Assembly: GCA_023246815.1 (NCBI GenBank)
Contig: JAHFHR010000020.1
Coordinates: forward strand, 1 to 11,161
DNA: 11,161 nucleotides
DNA from: a bacterium
GTDB taxonomy: Bacteria; Patescibacteriota; Patescibacteriia; Buchananbacterales; UBA6539
Direction of reading: 5' to 3'
Part shown: one piece after another, positions 1 to 6,275 of the stretch
Position numbering within the stretch: the first letter of the stretch is position 1
Layout of the letters: each line of letters begins with the position of its first letter
Program-made: the position numbers and the translations under genes
The notes under the pieces: generated by a model
The model's input: only the letters and a program-made list of their open reading frames with translations
Told to the model about the DNA's origin: nothing
The model's database searches: none

Positions 1-338
1 GATGACACCAGCCCCTGTAGCGCACCATAAAATAACTGTGTATCAGCAACATCGTCGTGAACGTAATTTTGTTTGACATAACTCCAGACATCCCAAAATT
101 GCTGGAAATCAATATCATTGGCAAGATAGTCGGGCAATGGCGTATCAGTGTTCTGCACTTCTCCATTGCCAGTAGAATCTTCCCCAGCGCCGCTTAAAGT
201 GTCTGGCGAAAATTGACCTACAATAAACCCAAACGCAAACACCAGTACTACGAGCGTTAGACTACTGTACGTGGCTAAAAATCGCTTCACAAAAGACGGG
301 GTTGATGGAGTTGTGTTCGGTTTTATTGGTACTGACAT
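1..338 (-). CDS. S41-family C-terminal processing peptidase, N-terminal part (runs off left edge)
   Basis: The frame is open from an ATG at 338 to the window edge, giving 112 complete codons. Residues about 1-24 are a short cytoplasmic tail, about 25-41 are one hydrophobic membrane segment (LTLVVLVFAFGFIVGQF), and 42-70 are a polar linker. From residue 77, DFQQFWDVWSYVKQNYV followed by LFYGALQGLVSS matches the conserved N-terminal helical region of CtpA-type carboxy-terminal processing proteases, which precedes the PDZ and Ser/Lys catalytic domains. Those domains lie outside the window, so activity cannot be judged. Such proteases are membrane anchored and trim or degrade extracytoplasmic proteins, often cell-wall enzymes. 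The start is 15 nt after the stop of the MurA-like gene on the same strand, so co-transcription is likely. No Shine-Dalgarno sequence is visible; the leader there is T-rich. Confidence 0.85.
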   Translation of the reverse strand, partial: MSVPIKPNTTPSTPSFVKRFLATYSSLTLVVLVFAFGFIVGQFSPDTLSGAGEDSTGNGEVQNTDTPLPDYLANDIDFQQFWDVWSYVKQNYVHDDVADTQLFYGALQGLVS

Positions 339-353
339 GGAAATTAAAAAAAA

Positions 354-1658
354 TTAATCAATTGCTTCAATTTTCGCACCGACTTGTGACAAACGGCCAG
401 TAAGATTTTCATAACCGCGCTCAATGGAATACGTGCTGTGTAGCACTGACTTTCCTTTGGCGGCAAGCATCGCAGTAAGAATAATAGTGGCTGGTCGTAA
501 TGCCGGTGGGCTGATCACTTCCGCTCCAGTTAATTTAGTCGGCCCCTGCACGTACACTCGGTGCGGATCAGCGAGTTCAATTTGGGCGCCAAGCTTATTA
601 AGTTCAATATAGTAGATGGCACGATTCTCATAGACCCAATCAAAGATCATACTACGGCCTTTGGCCTGAGTGGCAATCGGCACAAAAAACGGCAGGTTAT
701 CAATATTGACTCCCGGATATGGTCGCGCGTATATTTTTTCTTCAAGTGCAGTCAGTGTGCTGGGGTAGGTTTTGATGTCAACCAAATTGGCTTTACCGTT
801 TTTGGCTTTGTACCGTCTCAGCACTTTATAGTGAAAGCCCATTTTCTCAAGCTTAAGCAACTCAAGTTCAATAAACTCAATTGGACAGCGCTTGATGGTT
901 AAACTTGATTTAGTGGTAACCGCGATGGCGATAAAAAGCATTGATTCAATCGGGTCTTCAGATAAATGGTAGGTAATATTCTTGTCTGGCTTACGAATAC
1001 CATGTATCTCAAGCGTAGTAGTGCCAATACCAGAAATCTTCACTCCGAGTTTTTGTAAAAAGAAACACAAGTCTTGAACTTGATAATTAGCGGAAGCATA
1101 CTTAAGTACCGTACGACCTGGTGTGAGCGCTGCAACCATGATCGCATTCTCAGTCACCGTATCACCTGATTCATAAAGTACAATCTCACCGCCAGCGTGA
1201 AGTTTTGGGGCGCGTACGTGATACCACTTAGCAACTGCTTTGATACTGATACCAAAATGCTCAAGCGCAAAGAGGTGCGGTTTTACCGTGCGCGTTCCTA
1301 AACGACACCCCCCCGGATGAGGCACAGAAAAAGATTGCTGGTGATGCGCCATTACTCCTAACCAAAATAAAATACTGCGAGTACGGATCGCAGAAGCAAC
1401 GTTAAGTTTGGTTAACTGTAATCTCTTTGGCGGTTTAATAATCAGGTCCTGATTGCCGGACCAACGAACCATGACACCGATACTTTCCAATACTTCAATA
1501 ATTCGATACACTTCCTGAATCTGTGGTACCTGTTTGAGCGTCGTCGTGCCTTTATTTAAAAGCGCAGCATTCAAAAGAACGACCGCCGCGTTTTTTGACG
1601 TATTGGTCGTCAGTGTACCCTGTAATTTGTGACCGCCGTGGATGACGTAACTACCCAT
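354..1658 (-). CDS. murA: UDP-N-acetylglucosamine 1-carboxyvinyltransferase (MurA-like EPT-family enzyme)
   Basis: The 434-residue protein has the usual MurA length and spans the whole two-domain EPSP synthase/MurA fold. Family knowledge: MurA transfers enolpyruvate from PEP to UDP-GlcNAc, the first committed step of peptidoglycan synthesis, in the cytoplasm. Visible conserved residues are SKNAA with K22/N23 near the N-terminus, R94 in the RSILFWLG stretch, Cys118 in the active-site loop (GGCRLGTRTVKPH), R123 in that loop, D320 in PYPGVNID, ENR at 344-346, R388 (ALRPA) and RGYE at 414-417. The loop deviates from the usual GGCAIGARPVD pattern (R, T and K in place of A, P and D), so this may be a second, divergent MurA paralogue. 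Cys118 would predict sensitivity to fosfomycin (inference). The start gives the standard MurA N-terminus. A good sigma70-like promoter lies upstream and the S41 peptidase follows downstream. Confidence 0.88.
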   Translation of the reverse strand: MGSYVIHGGHKLQGTLTTNTSKNAAVVLLNAALLNKGTTTLKQVPQIQEVYRIIEVLESIGVMVRWSGNQDLIIKPPKRLQLTKLNVASAIRTRSILFWLGVMAHHQQSFSVPHPGGCRLGTRTVKPHLFALEHFGISIKAVAKWYHVRAPKLHAGGEIVLYESGDTVTENAIMVAALTPGRTVLKYASANYQVQDLCFFLQKLGVKISGIGTTTLEIHGIRKPDKNITYHLSEDPIESMLFIAIAVTTKSSLTIKRCPIEFIELELLKLEKMGFHYKVLRRYKAKNGKANLVDIKTYPSTLTALEEKIYARPYPGVNIDNLPFFVPIATQAKGRSMIFDWVYENRAIYYIELNKLGAQIELADPHRVYVQGPTKLTGAEVISPPALRPATIILTAMLAAKGKSVLHSTYSIERGYENLTGRLSQVGAKIEAID

Positions 1659-1677
1659 AGTGAATCTAAACTGTTTC

Positions 1678-1686
1678 TGCTACAAT
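1678..1686 (+). promoter_or_regulatory. Candidate extended -10 promoter for the PEGA-domain gene
   Basis: TGCTACAAT is an extended -10 (TGn plus a TATAAT-like hexamer, 5 of 6). There is no convincing -35 at 17 bp (TAGTGA at 1658-1663 is weak), which extended -10 promoters can tolerate. Predicted transcription start is about 1693, leaving a leader of about 40 nt before the ATG at 1734. It nearly coincides with the predicted start of the opposite-strand promoter. Confidence 0.4.
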
Positions 1687-1700
1687 GAATAACGATTACT

Positions 1701-1729
1701 AGTATACAACATTTTTTCACTTTCATCAA
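1701..1729 (-). promoter_or_regulatory. Candidate sigma70-type promoter for the murA-ctp operon
   Basis: On the minus strand, TTGATG (1729-1724) and TATACT (1706-1701) are separated by exactly 17 bp. The -10 matches 5 of 6 and the -35 matches 4 of 6. Predicted transcription start is about 1694, leaving a leader of about 36 nt before the murA ATG at 1658. No Shine-Dalgarno sequence is visible in that leader. Confidence 0.55.
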
Positions 1730-1733
1730 CCTC

Positions 1734-3110
1734 ATGAATCTTCGTTATCGTCGCGCTACTTACAGTATCTTTTTTCTGATATTTTTTGTAGTTACGCCGA
1801 TGCTGGTACTCTACGCCACCGGCTACCGCTACAATTTCAAAAAAAATGCACTGGAAAAAACCGGCATTTTATTTATTGAATCAGCGCCGCGCGGTGCCAC
1901 CATTATCGTTGATGGCAAGGTACGTGGCGTCACCCCCCTACGCATCGGTCGACTGCTACCAAACAGTTACGATGTCACAGTTAGCCAAGACGGTTTCTAC
2001 TCATGGACCAGTAAACTCACGGTTACCAGCAACCGCACCACCTTTGCCCAAGATATACAGCTATTTAAAAAAACACTACCGATTCTTGTGGTGAGCGGCG
2101 ACGTTAATGTATTTACCGTGTCACCAAATCGAGAAAAGCTGGTCTACACCACACGTGATAATGCAACCGAAACGCTGTGGCTGAAAAATTTGCGAAACAA
2201 CAGCGACTTTACCATCACTGATTTTAATCATCACAGCTACACCAACCTTGAACCAATCGCTTGGTCCGCAGATAATGCCAAGTTATTATTGCGCCAAACG
2301 GTTGATTCATTCAATACCTACCTCGTTATCAACACAGAAACACTTGAGGTAAAAAATCTGTTTGACATTACGCGACTCAGCTTTGACCACATCAAATGGG
2401 ATGAAGCAAATAGCAACACACTCTATGGATTGCGCCGCGCGGTGCTGTACAAAATTGATTTAACCAGCAGCAGTGTACAAACGGTTCTCTCGGCAAATAT
2501 TCAAGACTATCGGGTGATCGGTGACACGCTGTATTATATTGAACAGGTGGCTCATGAGTCATTTCTCAACCGAAGCACGATGACCAGCAGTAGTGATATC
2601 AGCGAGCCTGAAAAAATCAAACTGCCCGGATCATTGTTGCTTCAGTTAGCCCCAGCGCCGTCCGGAATCATTACGCTCCTTGATATGGAGAGCACCGATC
2701 TATTTATGCTTAATGATGATGTGTTCAATGATGCCGACGTAGATTCGCACGTTATTCTGCAAGACAAGGCCAAAAAAATGCACTGGTCAGATAATGAACA
2801 ATCCTTACTATTTTACACGGATTTTGAGCTGGCGACCTTTGACCGTAAAACCAATCAAAAAAACCTCATCACGCGTTACGGAGAGGCTATTACTCAGGCC
2901 GAGTGGTTGAAGCAACCAACGTATATCATGTATGTTGTCGGTACGGTGGTCAATGTCACTGAGGCTGGTGCGCGAGAACCACGCAATGTCGTACAACTTG
3001 CGTCATTTAATGAGATTAAAAATGTAGCGCTTACGTATAATGAAAAAACTCTGTACGTTGCCGGTAGTATCGGCGCCCAACGCGGGATTTTTAGTCTGGA
3101 GTTGCAATAA
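1734..3110 (+). CDS. Membrane-anchored PEGA-domain protein with beta-propeller-like C-terminal region
   Basis: The protein has 458 residues. A short basic N-terminus (MNLRYRRATY) precedes one hydrophobic segment at about 10-28, so the rest is predicted to lie outside the membrane. Residues about 45-110 form a PEGA domain (LFIESAPRGATIIVDGKVRGVTPLRIGRLLPNSYDV), a surface beta-fold named for its sequence motif and common in S-layer-like and CPR envelope proteins. From about 120 onward there are repeated strand-rich segments of the WD40/TolB-like type (FTVSPNREKLVYTT, PIAWSADNAKLLLR, MHWSDNEQSLLFY), suggesting a beta-propeller. The precise role is unknown; binding of envelope polymer or protein is an inference. 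It is the only substantial plus-strand gene, divergent from murA and convergent with rfbA. No Shine-Dalgarno precedes the ATG; it is the first ATG after the candidate promoter and starts just before the membrane segment. Confidence 0.85.
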   Translation: MNLRYRRATYSIFFLIFFVVTPMLVLYATGYRYNFKKNALEKTGILFIESAPRGATIIVDGKVRGVTPLRIGRLLPNSYDVTVSQDGFYSWTSKLTVTSNRTTFAQDIQLFKKTLPILVVSGDVNVFTVSPNREKLVYTTRDNATETLWLKNLRNNSDFTITDFNHHSYTNLEPIAWSADNAKLLLRQTVDSFNTYLVINTETLEVKNLFDITRLSFDHIKWDEANSNTLYGLRRAVLYKIDLTSSSVQTVLSANIQDYRVIGDTLYYIEQVAHESFLNRSTMTSSSDISEPEKIKLPGSLLLQLAPAPSGIITLLDMESTDLFMLNDDVFNDADVDSHVILQDKAKKMHWSDNEQSLLFYTDFELATFDRKTNQKNLITRYGEAITQAEWLKQPTYIMYVVGTVVNVTEAGAREPRNVVQLASFNEIKNVALTYNEKTLYVAGSIGAQRGIFSLELQ

Positions 3111-3132
3111 TTCCAATCACCCCATCCTGTCT

Positions 3133-3167
3133 GTCATTCTCGTCCTATATTAACTGTCATTCCCGCG
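3133..3167. repeat. Two decayed 5' fragments of GTCATTC-type repeats
   Basis: GTCATTCTCG (3133-3142) and GTCATTCCCGCG (3156-3167) both begin with the same GTCATTC core as the full repeat at 3181 but lack the rest of a unit. They look like remnants of earlier repeat copies in the same convergent intergenic gap. Assignment rests on short matches, so it is tentative. Confidence 0.35.
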
Positions 3168-3180
3168 ATGTTTTATTAAC

Positions 3181-3249
3181 GTCATCCTGAGTCCGCCAAA
3201 GGCGGACGAAGGATCTCAGAGATTCTTCGGCCTTCGGCCTCAGAATGAC
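3181..3249. repeat. Composite palindromic repeat, copy A (between convergent PEGA and rfbA genes)
   Basis: Outer arms GTCATCCTGAG and CTCAGAATGAC are inverted repeats with one mismatch. Inner arms GAAGGATCTC and GAGATTCTTC are also inverted with one mismatch. The element is therefore two head-to-head copies of the unit GTCATYCTGAG-insert-GAAGRATCTC. The inserts are themselves palindromes: GTCCGCC/GGCGGAC with an AAA loop (3191-3207), and GGCC/GGCC with a TTC loop (3229-3239). As RNA it could form a long stem with two side hairpins on either strand. It lies 7 nt from the rfbA stop and 70 nt from the PEGA stop, so a bidirectional transcript-end role is plausible. No strong T-tract follows on the rfbA side. 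Confidence 0.85.
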
Positions 3250-3256
3250 AGTTAAA

Positions 3257-3973
3257 CTAATTTTTCATGGCCGCAAGATTCCCCGCCTTAAGTAAACTAT
3301 CAAACGATTCCCCCCCGTCCCCCCACCAACCACTGAGCTGTTCAAAGGTCATCTCGCCTTTTCCAACGTAAAAATTATTTACATCAGTAATCTCAAGCTC
3401 TCCGCGACCGGAGGGCTTTAATGTTTTAACAACATCCCATACCTGCTTATCATACATGTACACACCGATAACGGCTAAATTACTTTTTGGTGCATCCGGT
3501 TTCTCAATAATGCTTTTGATTTTATCACCATCAACTTCAGCCACACCAAAAGATTTCGGATTATCAACTTCTTTAAGAAATATTTTGGCTCCTATTTTTT
3601 GTTTCTGAAAATCATGTACCGCGCTGGTGATATCATCTTCCAAGATATTATCACCAAGCATCACGATAACGCTACCACGATCAGAAAAATCTTCACAAAG
3701 ACTTAGTGCTTGTGCAATACCACCGGCTTCTTCCTGGACGGCATACGAAAACCGCGCGCCGAACTCTTTGCCGGAACGTAGCAACTCCAAAAACTGTCCG
3801 GCATGACCTTTACCAGACACGATCATAATGTCTTTGATACCAGCACTAACCAAAGTCTGAATCGGATAGTAAATCATGGGCCGATCGTAGACCGGTAGTA
3901 AATGTTTGTTGACAACACGGGTGAGTGGATCAAGTCGTGATCCAGTTCCGCCTGCTAGAATGATTCCTTTCAT
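3257..3973 (-). CDS. rfbA: Glucose-1-phosphate thymidylyltransferase, short form (RmlA/RfbA)
   Basis: This enzyme would make dTDP-glucose from dTTP and glucose-1-phosphate, the first step of dTDP-L-rhamnose synthesis, in the cytoplasm. The N-terminal nucleotide-binding signature is clear (GIILAGGTGSRLDPLT, residues 3-18), followed by K23 in NKHLLPVYDRPMIYYP. The metal-binding Asp is in LGDN (106-109), then EKP at 157-159, GRGELEITD at 189-197, and a second metal Asp in WGDGGESFDSLL (D219). At 238 residues it lacks the roughly 50-residue C-terminal helical extension of the classical approximately 290-residue RmlA, which contributes to allosteric and oligomer contacts. Short forms are known. 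The family also includes other nucleotidyltransferases, but the rmlB/rmlD context favours RmlA. It is the last gene of the minus-strand cluster, and may have its own promoter in the end of the upstream gene. There is no Shine-Dalgarno sequence. Confidence 0.88.
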   Translation of the reverse strand: MKGIILAGGTGSRLDPLTRVVNKHLLPVYDRPMIYYPIQTLVSAGIKDIMIVSGKGHAGQFLELLRSGKEFGARFSYAVQEEAGGIAQALSLCEDFSDRGSVIVMLGDNILEDDITSAVHDFQKQKIGAKIFLKEVDNPKSFGVAEVDGDKIKSIIEKPDAPKSNLAVIGVYMYDKQVWDVVKTLKPSGRGELEITDVNNFYVGKGEMTFEQLSGWWGDGGESFDSLLKAGNLAAMKN

Positions 3974-3991
3974 AATAGTAAATTTTATGCT

Positions 3992-4009
3992 AACACCTCA
4001 TTCGGTGTT
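3992..4009 (-). promoter_or_regulatory. Hairpin in the leader of rfbA
   Basis: AACACC and GGTGTT form a perfect 6-bp stem with a 6-nt loop, 18 nt before the rfbA start codon and inside the 50-nt gap after the upstream gene. There is no T-run after it on the minus strand, so it is not a standard terminator. It could affect translation or mRNA processing (inference). Confidence 0.35.
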
Positions 4010-4023
4010 CTAAATAAAATCTA

Positions 4024-5325
4024 TCAAAAAGCCCGGCTAGTATAATAAGGGCTTTCAAGAACGATAATATCCTTTTTTTCTATAAAATTATAATAATGTA
4101 GTGAATAAAATATTTCTGAATCTGAATTATTAAGAGAATCTATATTGATGGAGGTGTAGTATAAACCTTTATTATCTGCAAAAATAATATTATTCGGAAA
4201 AATATTTATAGGATCTACAAGTAAATCATAAGTTTGGACGTCATTGGTTTCTATATTAATAATCTGCATAGAGCTTTTGCCATCTTTTGTACAAGAACCA
4301 AGACCCATGGTATCACATAAATTCCCCGTTACCGTCTGGATTGTTGCGCTTAGAACTACAATATTCTTAGCATCAATCCATGCGGCTGATTTATAGACCA
4401 ACTCCGAACTCTTCTGTAAAATCTTTGTACTACCATCAAGATTCTTTAATACAAGCGCACTAGAATATAAATCTTTTTCTTTATCATATAAAAATGTTGT
4501 GAAGACAATACCACGACCACTTGGTTTTGCGTCAAGAGAAATTGTATAGGGATCCAGCGATAACTCCTGTAACTCTTTTGAAGAAATATTAAGAGTAAAA
4601 ACCTTTGGGTAATGTGGGATGCCCTCAGGATATGCTTCTGGAACTAGCACTACCGTATCATCACTAACCCAATACTGTGGCAAGTAGGCTTGTCTAGAGA
4701 TAAGATTACCAGCATATACGGTAGTAATTTGTTGTGTATTCAAATCTAAAGATTTAATGGTATTACCTATCTGTTGCATATTTTCAGGACAGACCCATTC
4801 ACACCGATCAACAAATATATACTGACTATAATTTGGGTCCATCTTGCCTACAAAAAAACGCGACAACTCTGCGACAAAAAGCGTTTCTGATTTTTGTGTA
4901 TTGATGTTATAGAAAGAAAGCTTACCTTGTTGATTTATTAAAAAACCATCTAGCGCTGCCCCAACAATTCTATCGTCTAAACCAGAAAATACTTTTTGAA
5001 GTTTTCCATTATTAACTTCATAAAGTATACTGGTCGAACTATCCTCCTCCCACACCTGAATATAAAATTTACCTTTATCTTGGGAGTTAAGTATTTCGGG
5101 CATAGACACCGACGGTGGGAAAGTATTTTGATTTATAGGTTCTTGAAATTCATCCGCAACTCGCGAATCAGATGATGATACATTTTTTAGTTCAGCAAAA
5201 ATAAAATAAATAACAAATGATAAGATTAAAAGAAATAAAATAATTACTAAAAGAATCCACGGGTATTTGTAACAAAATGTGGAGGATGAAAGGATTGGTT
5301 GACCGGATTTTAAGGATTTTTTCAT
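4024..5325 (-). CDS. Membrane-anchored protein of unknown function, propeller-like, AT-rich
   Basis: I do not recognise a family for this 433-residue protein. Residues 1-21 are basic and polar, about 22-44 are a single strong hydrophobic segment (PWILLVIILFLLILSFVIYFIF), and the rest is predicted extracytoplasmic. The remainder is strand-rich with repeated motifs of the type GKLSFYNINTQKSETLF and IKSLDLNTQQITTVY, typical of TolB/WD40-like propellers, but no named domain can be claimed. Cysteines occur in pairs (CEWVC near 175, CDTMGLGSC near 335) that could form disulfides. It interrupts the rml series between rfbD and rfbA. Hand counts of four 60-base lines gave 17%, 25%, 45% and 35% G+C, against 40-47% in sampled lines of the rml genes, so it may be a later acquisition. 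Copy B of the palindromic repeat lies just upstream. The start puts the basic tail before the membrane segment; there is no Shine-Dalgarno. Confidence 0.75.
   Translation of the reverse strand: MKKSLKSGQPILSSSTFCYKYPWILLVIILFLLILSFVIYFIFAELKNVSSSDSRVADEFQEPINQNTFPPSVSMPEILNSQDKGKFYIQVWEEDSSTSILYEVNNGKLQKVFSGLDDRIVGAALDGFLINQQGKLSFYNINTQKSETLFVAELSRFFVGKMDPNYSQYIFVDRCEWVCPENMQQIGNTIKSLDLNTQQITTVYAGNLISRQAYLPQYWVSDDTVVLVPEAYPEGIPHYPKVFTLNISSKELQELSLDPYTISLDAKPSGRGIVFTTFLYDKEKDLYSSALVLKNLDGSTKILQKSSELVYKSAAWIDAKNIVVLSATIQTVTGNLCDTMGLGSCTKDGKSSMQIINIETNDVQTYDLLVDPINIFPNNIIFADNKGLYYTSINIDSLNNSDSEIFYSLHYYNFIEKKDIIVLESPYYTSRAF
4028..4055 (-). terminator. Weak terminator-like hairpin overlapping the stop codon of the AT-rich gene
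   Basis: On the minus strand AAAGCCC (4055-4049) pairs with GGGCTTT (4034-4028) around a 14-nt loop, and the T-run extends to five bases (4030-4026). The stem is short and the loop long, and three of the five T residues are within the stem. It would give only weak or partial termination between this gene and rfbA. It overlaps a candidate rfbA promoter. Confidence 0.3.
4039..4067 (-). promoter_or_regulatory. Candidate internal promoter for rfbA
   Basis: On the minus strand TTATCG (4067-4062) and TATACT (4044-4039) are spaced by 17 bp, inside the last codons of the upstream AT-rich gene. The -10 matches 5 of 6 and the -35 matches 4 of 6. The predicted start near 4032 would give a leader of about 59 nt containing the hairpin at 3992-4009. 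In AT-rich sequence such matches also arise by chance. Confidence 0.3.
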
Positions 5326-5342
5326 AAATATATACTATTTTA

Positions 5343-5427
5343 TCATCCTGAGTCCCGACATACGTCGGGATAAACTCCGCGGAGGATCTCGGAAATTCTT
5401 CCCCCGCCAAGGCGGGGTCAGAATGAC
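5343..5427. repeat. Composite palindromic repeat, copy B (between rfbD and the AT-rich gene)
   Basis: The outer arms are ATCATCCTGAG-like on the left and TCAGAATGAC on the right, the same ends as in the copy between the PEGA and rfbA genes. Three palindromic inserts are visible: TCCCGAC/GTCGGGA around ATAC (5353-5370), CTCCGCGGAG (5375-5384), and CCCCGCC/GGCGGGG around AA (5402-5417). The second half, read on the minus strand, is GTCATTCTGA, then the palindrome, then GAAGAATTTCC, which matches the unit pattern. It begins 2 nt after the rfbD stop codon and ends 17 nt before the start codon of the next gene. Confidence 0.85.
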
Positions 5428-5429
5428 AA

Positions 5430-6275
5430 TTATTGTTTTAAATAATCTCTCAATGCTTTTTCCCAACTCCTCAACTGCTCTGTCTTGGTATTTATCAAAA
5501 TTGAATACTTGGATCGTGGCGTTGGCAATGGGTAGTCTTTAGACCCAATTGGATGCAGATTAACGTCAATACCTTTGATTTCAAAAATCTTTTTAGCAAA
5601 GTCGTACCAGCTACATACTCCCTCGTTCACCAAATGATAAATTCCAAACGGAGCTTGATCTTCAACCAACTTTCGAGTGGCTTGGGCTAAATCGTGAGTA
5701 AATGTTGGTTTTCCAAACTGGTCATTAACCACCTTAATCTCCCGACCTTGTTGGGCTAAGCTTAGCATAGTTTCCACAAAATTCAACCCACGCGGCTTGC
5801 CCTTTTGTGGCGCTTTACCATACAGCCACGACGTTCGGATAAGATAGAATTTATCATGTCGCTCTTGAAGTAATTTCTCCCCTACTTCTTTTGAATGTCC
5901 ATAAGCATTGACTGGCTTAGTAGCTGCGTCTTCAATATAGCCATGTTTATCAGTCCCCTCAAAAACATAGTCCGTACTAAAATGAACTAACGGAATGGCA
6001 AGCTGATGAGCTATATCAGCAAGATACGCAACAGCAGTGCCATTGACAGTAGTAGCTAAATCCTTTTCTTTTTCGGCACCATCAACATTAGTATATGCCG
6101 CGGCGTTGATAATAATATCTGGCTTAAGCGCGGTAACCTTGGCACGTACGGCTACCCCATTAGTGATATCAAGATCAGTACTACTCCAGGTGGTAAGTTG
6201 ATAATCAGAAAACGCAGCTACCAAATCATGTCCCAGCATACCGTCACCGCCCAAGATGAGAATTTTTTTACTCAT
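5430..6275 (-). CDS. rfbD: dTDP-4-dehydrorhamnose reductase (RmlD)
   Basis: This 281-residue protein has the length and motifs of RmlD, the NAD(P)H-dependent short-chain (extended SDR) reductase that makes dTDP-L-rhamnose from the 4-keto intermediate in the final pathway step. Visible motifs are the nucleotide-binding GGDGMLG at 9-15, the NAAAYTNVDGAE stretch at 57-68 typical of RmlD, STDYVFEG at 100-107, and the catalytic Tyr-x3-Lys in YGHSK at 125-129. The later QFGKPTFTHDLA segment also fits the family. Its start overlaps the end of rfbB by 8 nt (ATGAGTAA), implying translational coupling; no Shine-Dalgarno is visible. A composite palindromic repeat begins 2 nt after its stop codon. Confidence 0.93.
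   Translation of the reverse strand: MSKKILILGGDGMLGHDLVAAFSDYQLTTWSSTDLDITNGVAVRAKVTALKPDIIINAAAYTNVDGAEKEKDLATTVNGTAVAYLADIAHQLAIPLVHFSTDYVFEGTDKHGYIEDAATKPVNAYGHSKEVGEKLLQERHDKFYLIRTSWLYGKAPQKGKPRGLNFVETMLSLAQQGREIKVVNDQFGKPTFTHDLAQATRKLVEDQAPFGIYHLVNEGVCSWYDFAKKIFEIKGIDVNLHPIGSKDYPLPTPRSKYSILINTKTEQLRSWEKALRDYLKQ

Noticed and set aside
424..902. Plus-strand open frames over the murA gene (424-612 and 561-902)
   Set aside because: They lie antisense to a gene with clear MurA motifs and show no recognisable domain or start signal.
1846..2996. Open frames within the PEGA gene on both strands (1846-2094 +, 2808-2996 -)
   Set aside because: They are out of frame with the PEGA protein, whose domain structure is clear.
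5192..5410. Minus-strand frame across repeat copy B
   Set aside because: It arises from translating the palindromic repeat and overlaps the real start of the AT-rich gene in another frame.
4024..5427. Transposon or insertion sequence carrying the AT-rich gene
   Set aside because: The repeat is on one side only, no transposase is encoded and no target duplication is visible.
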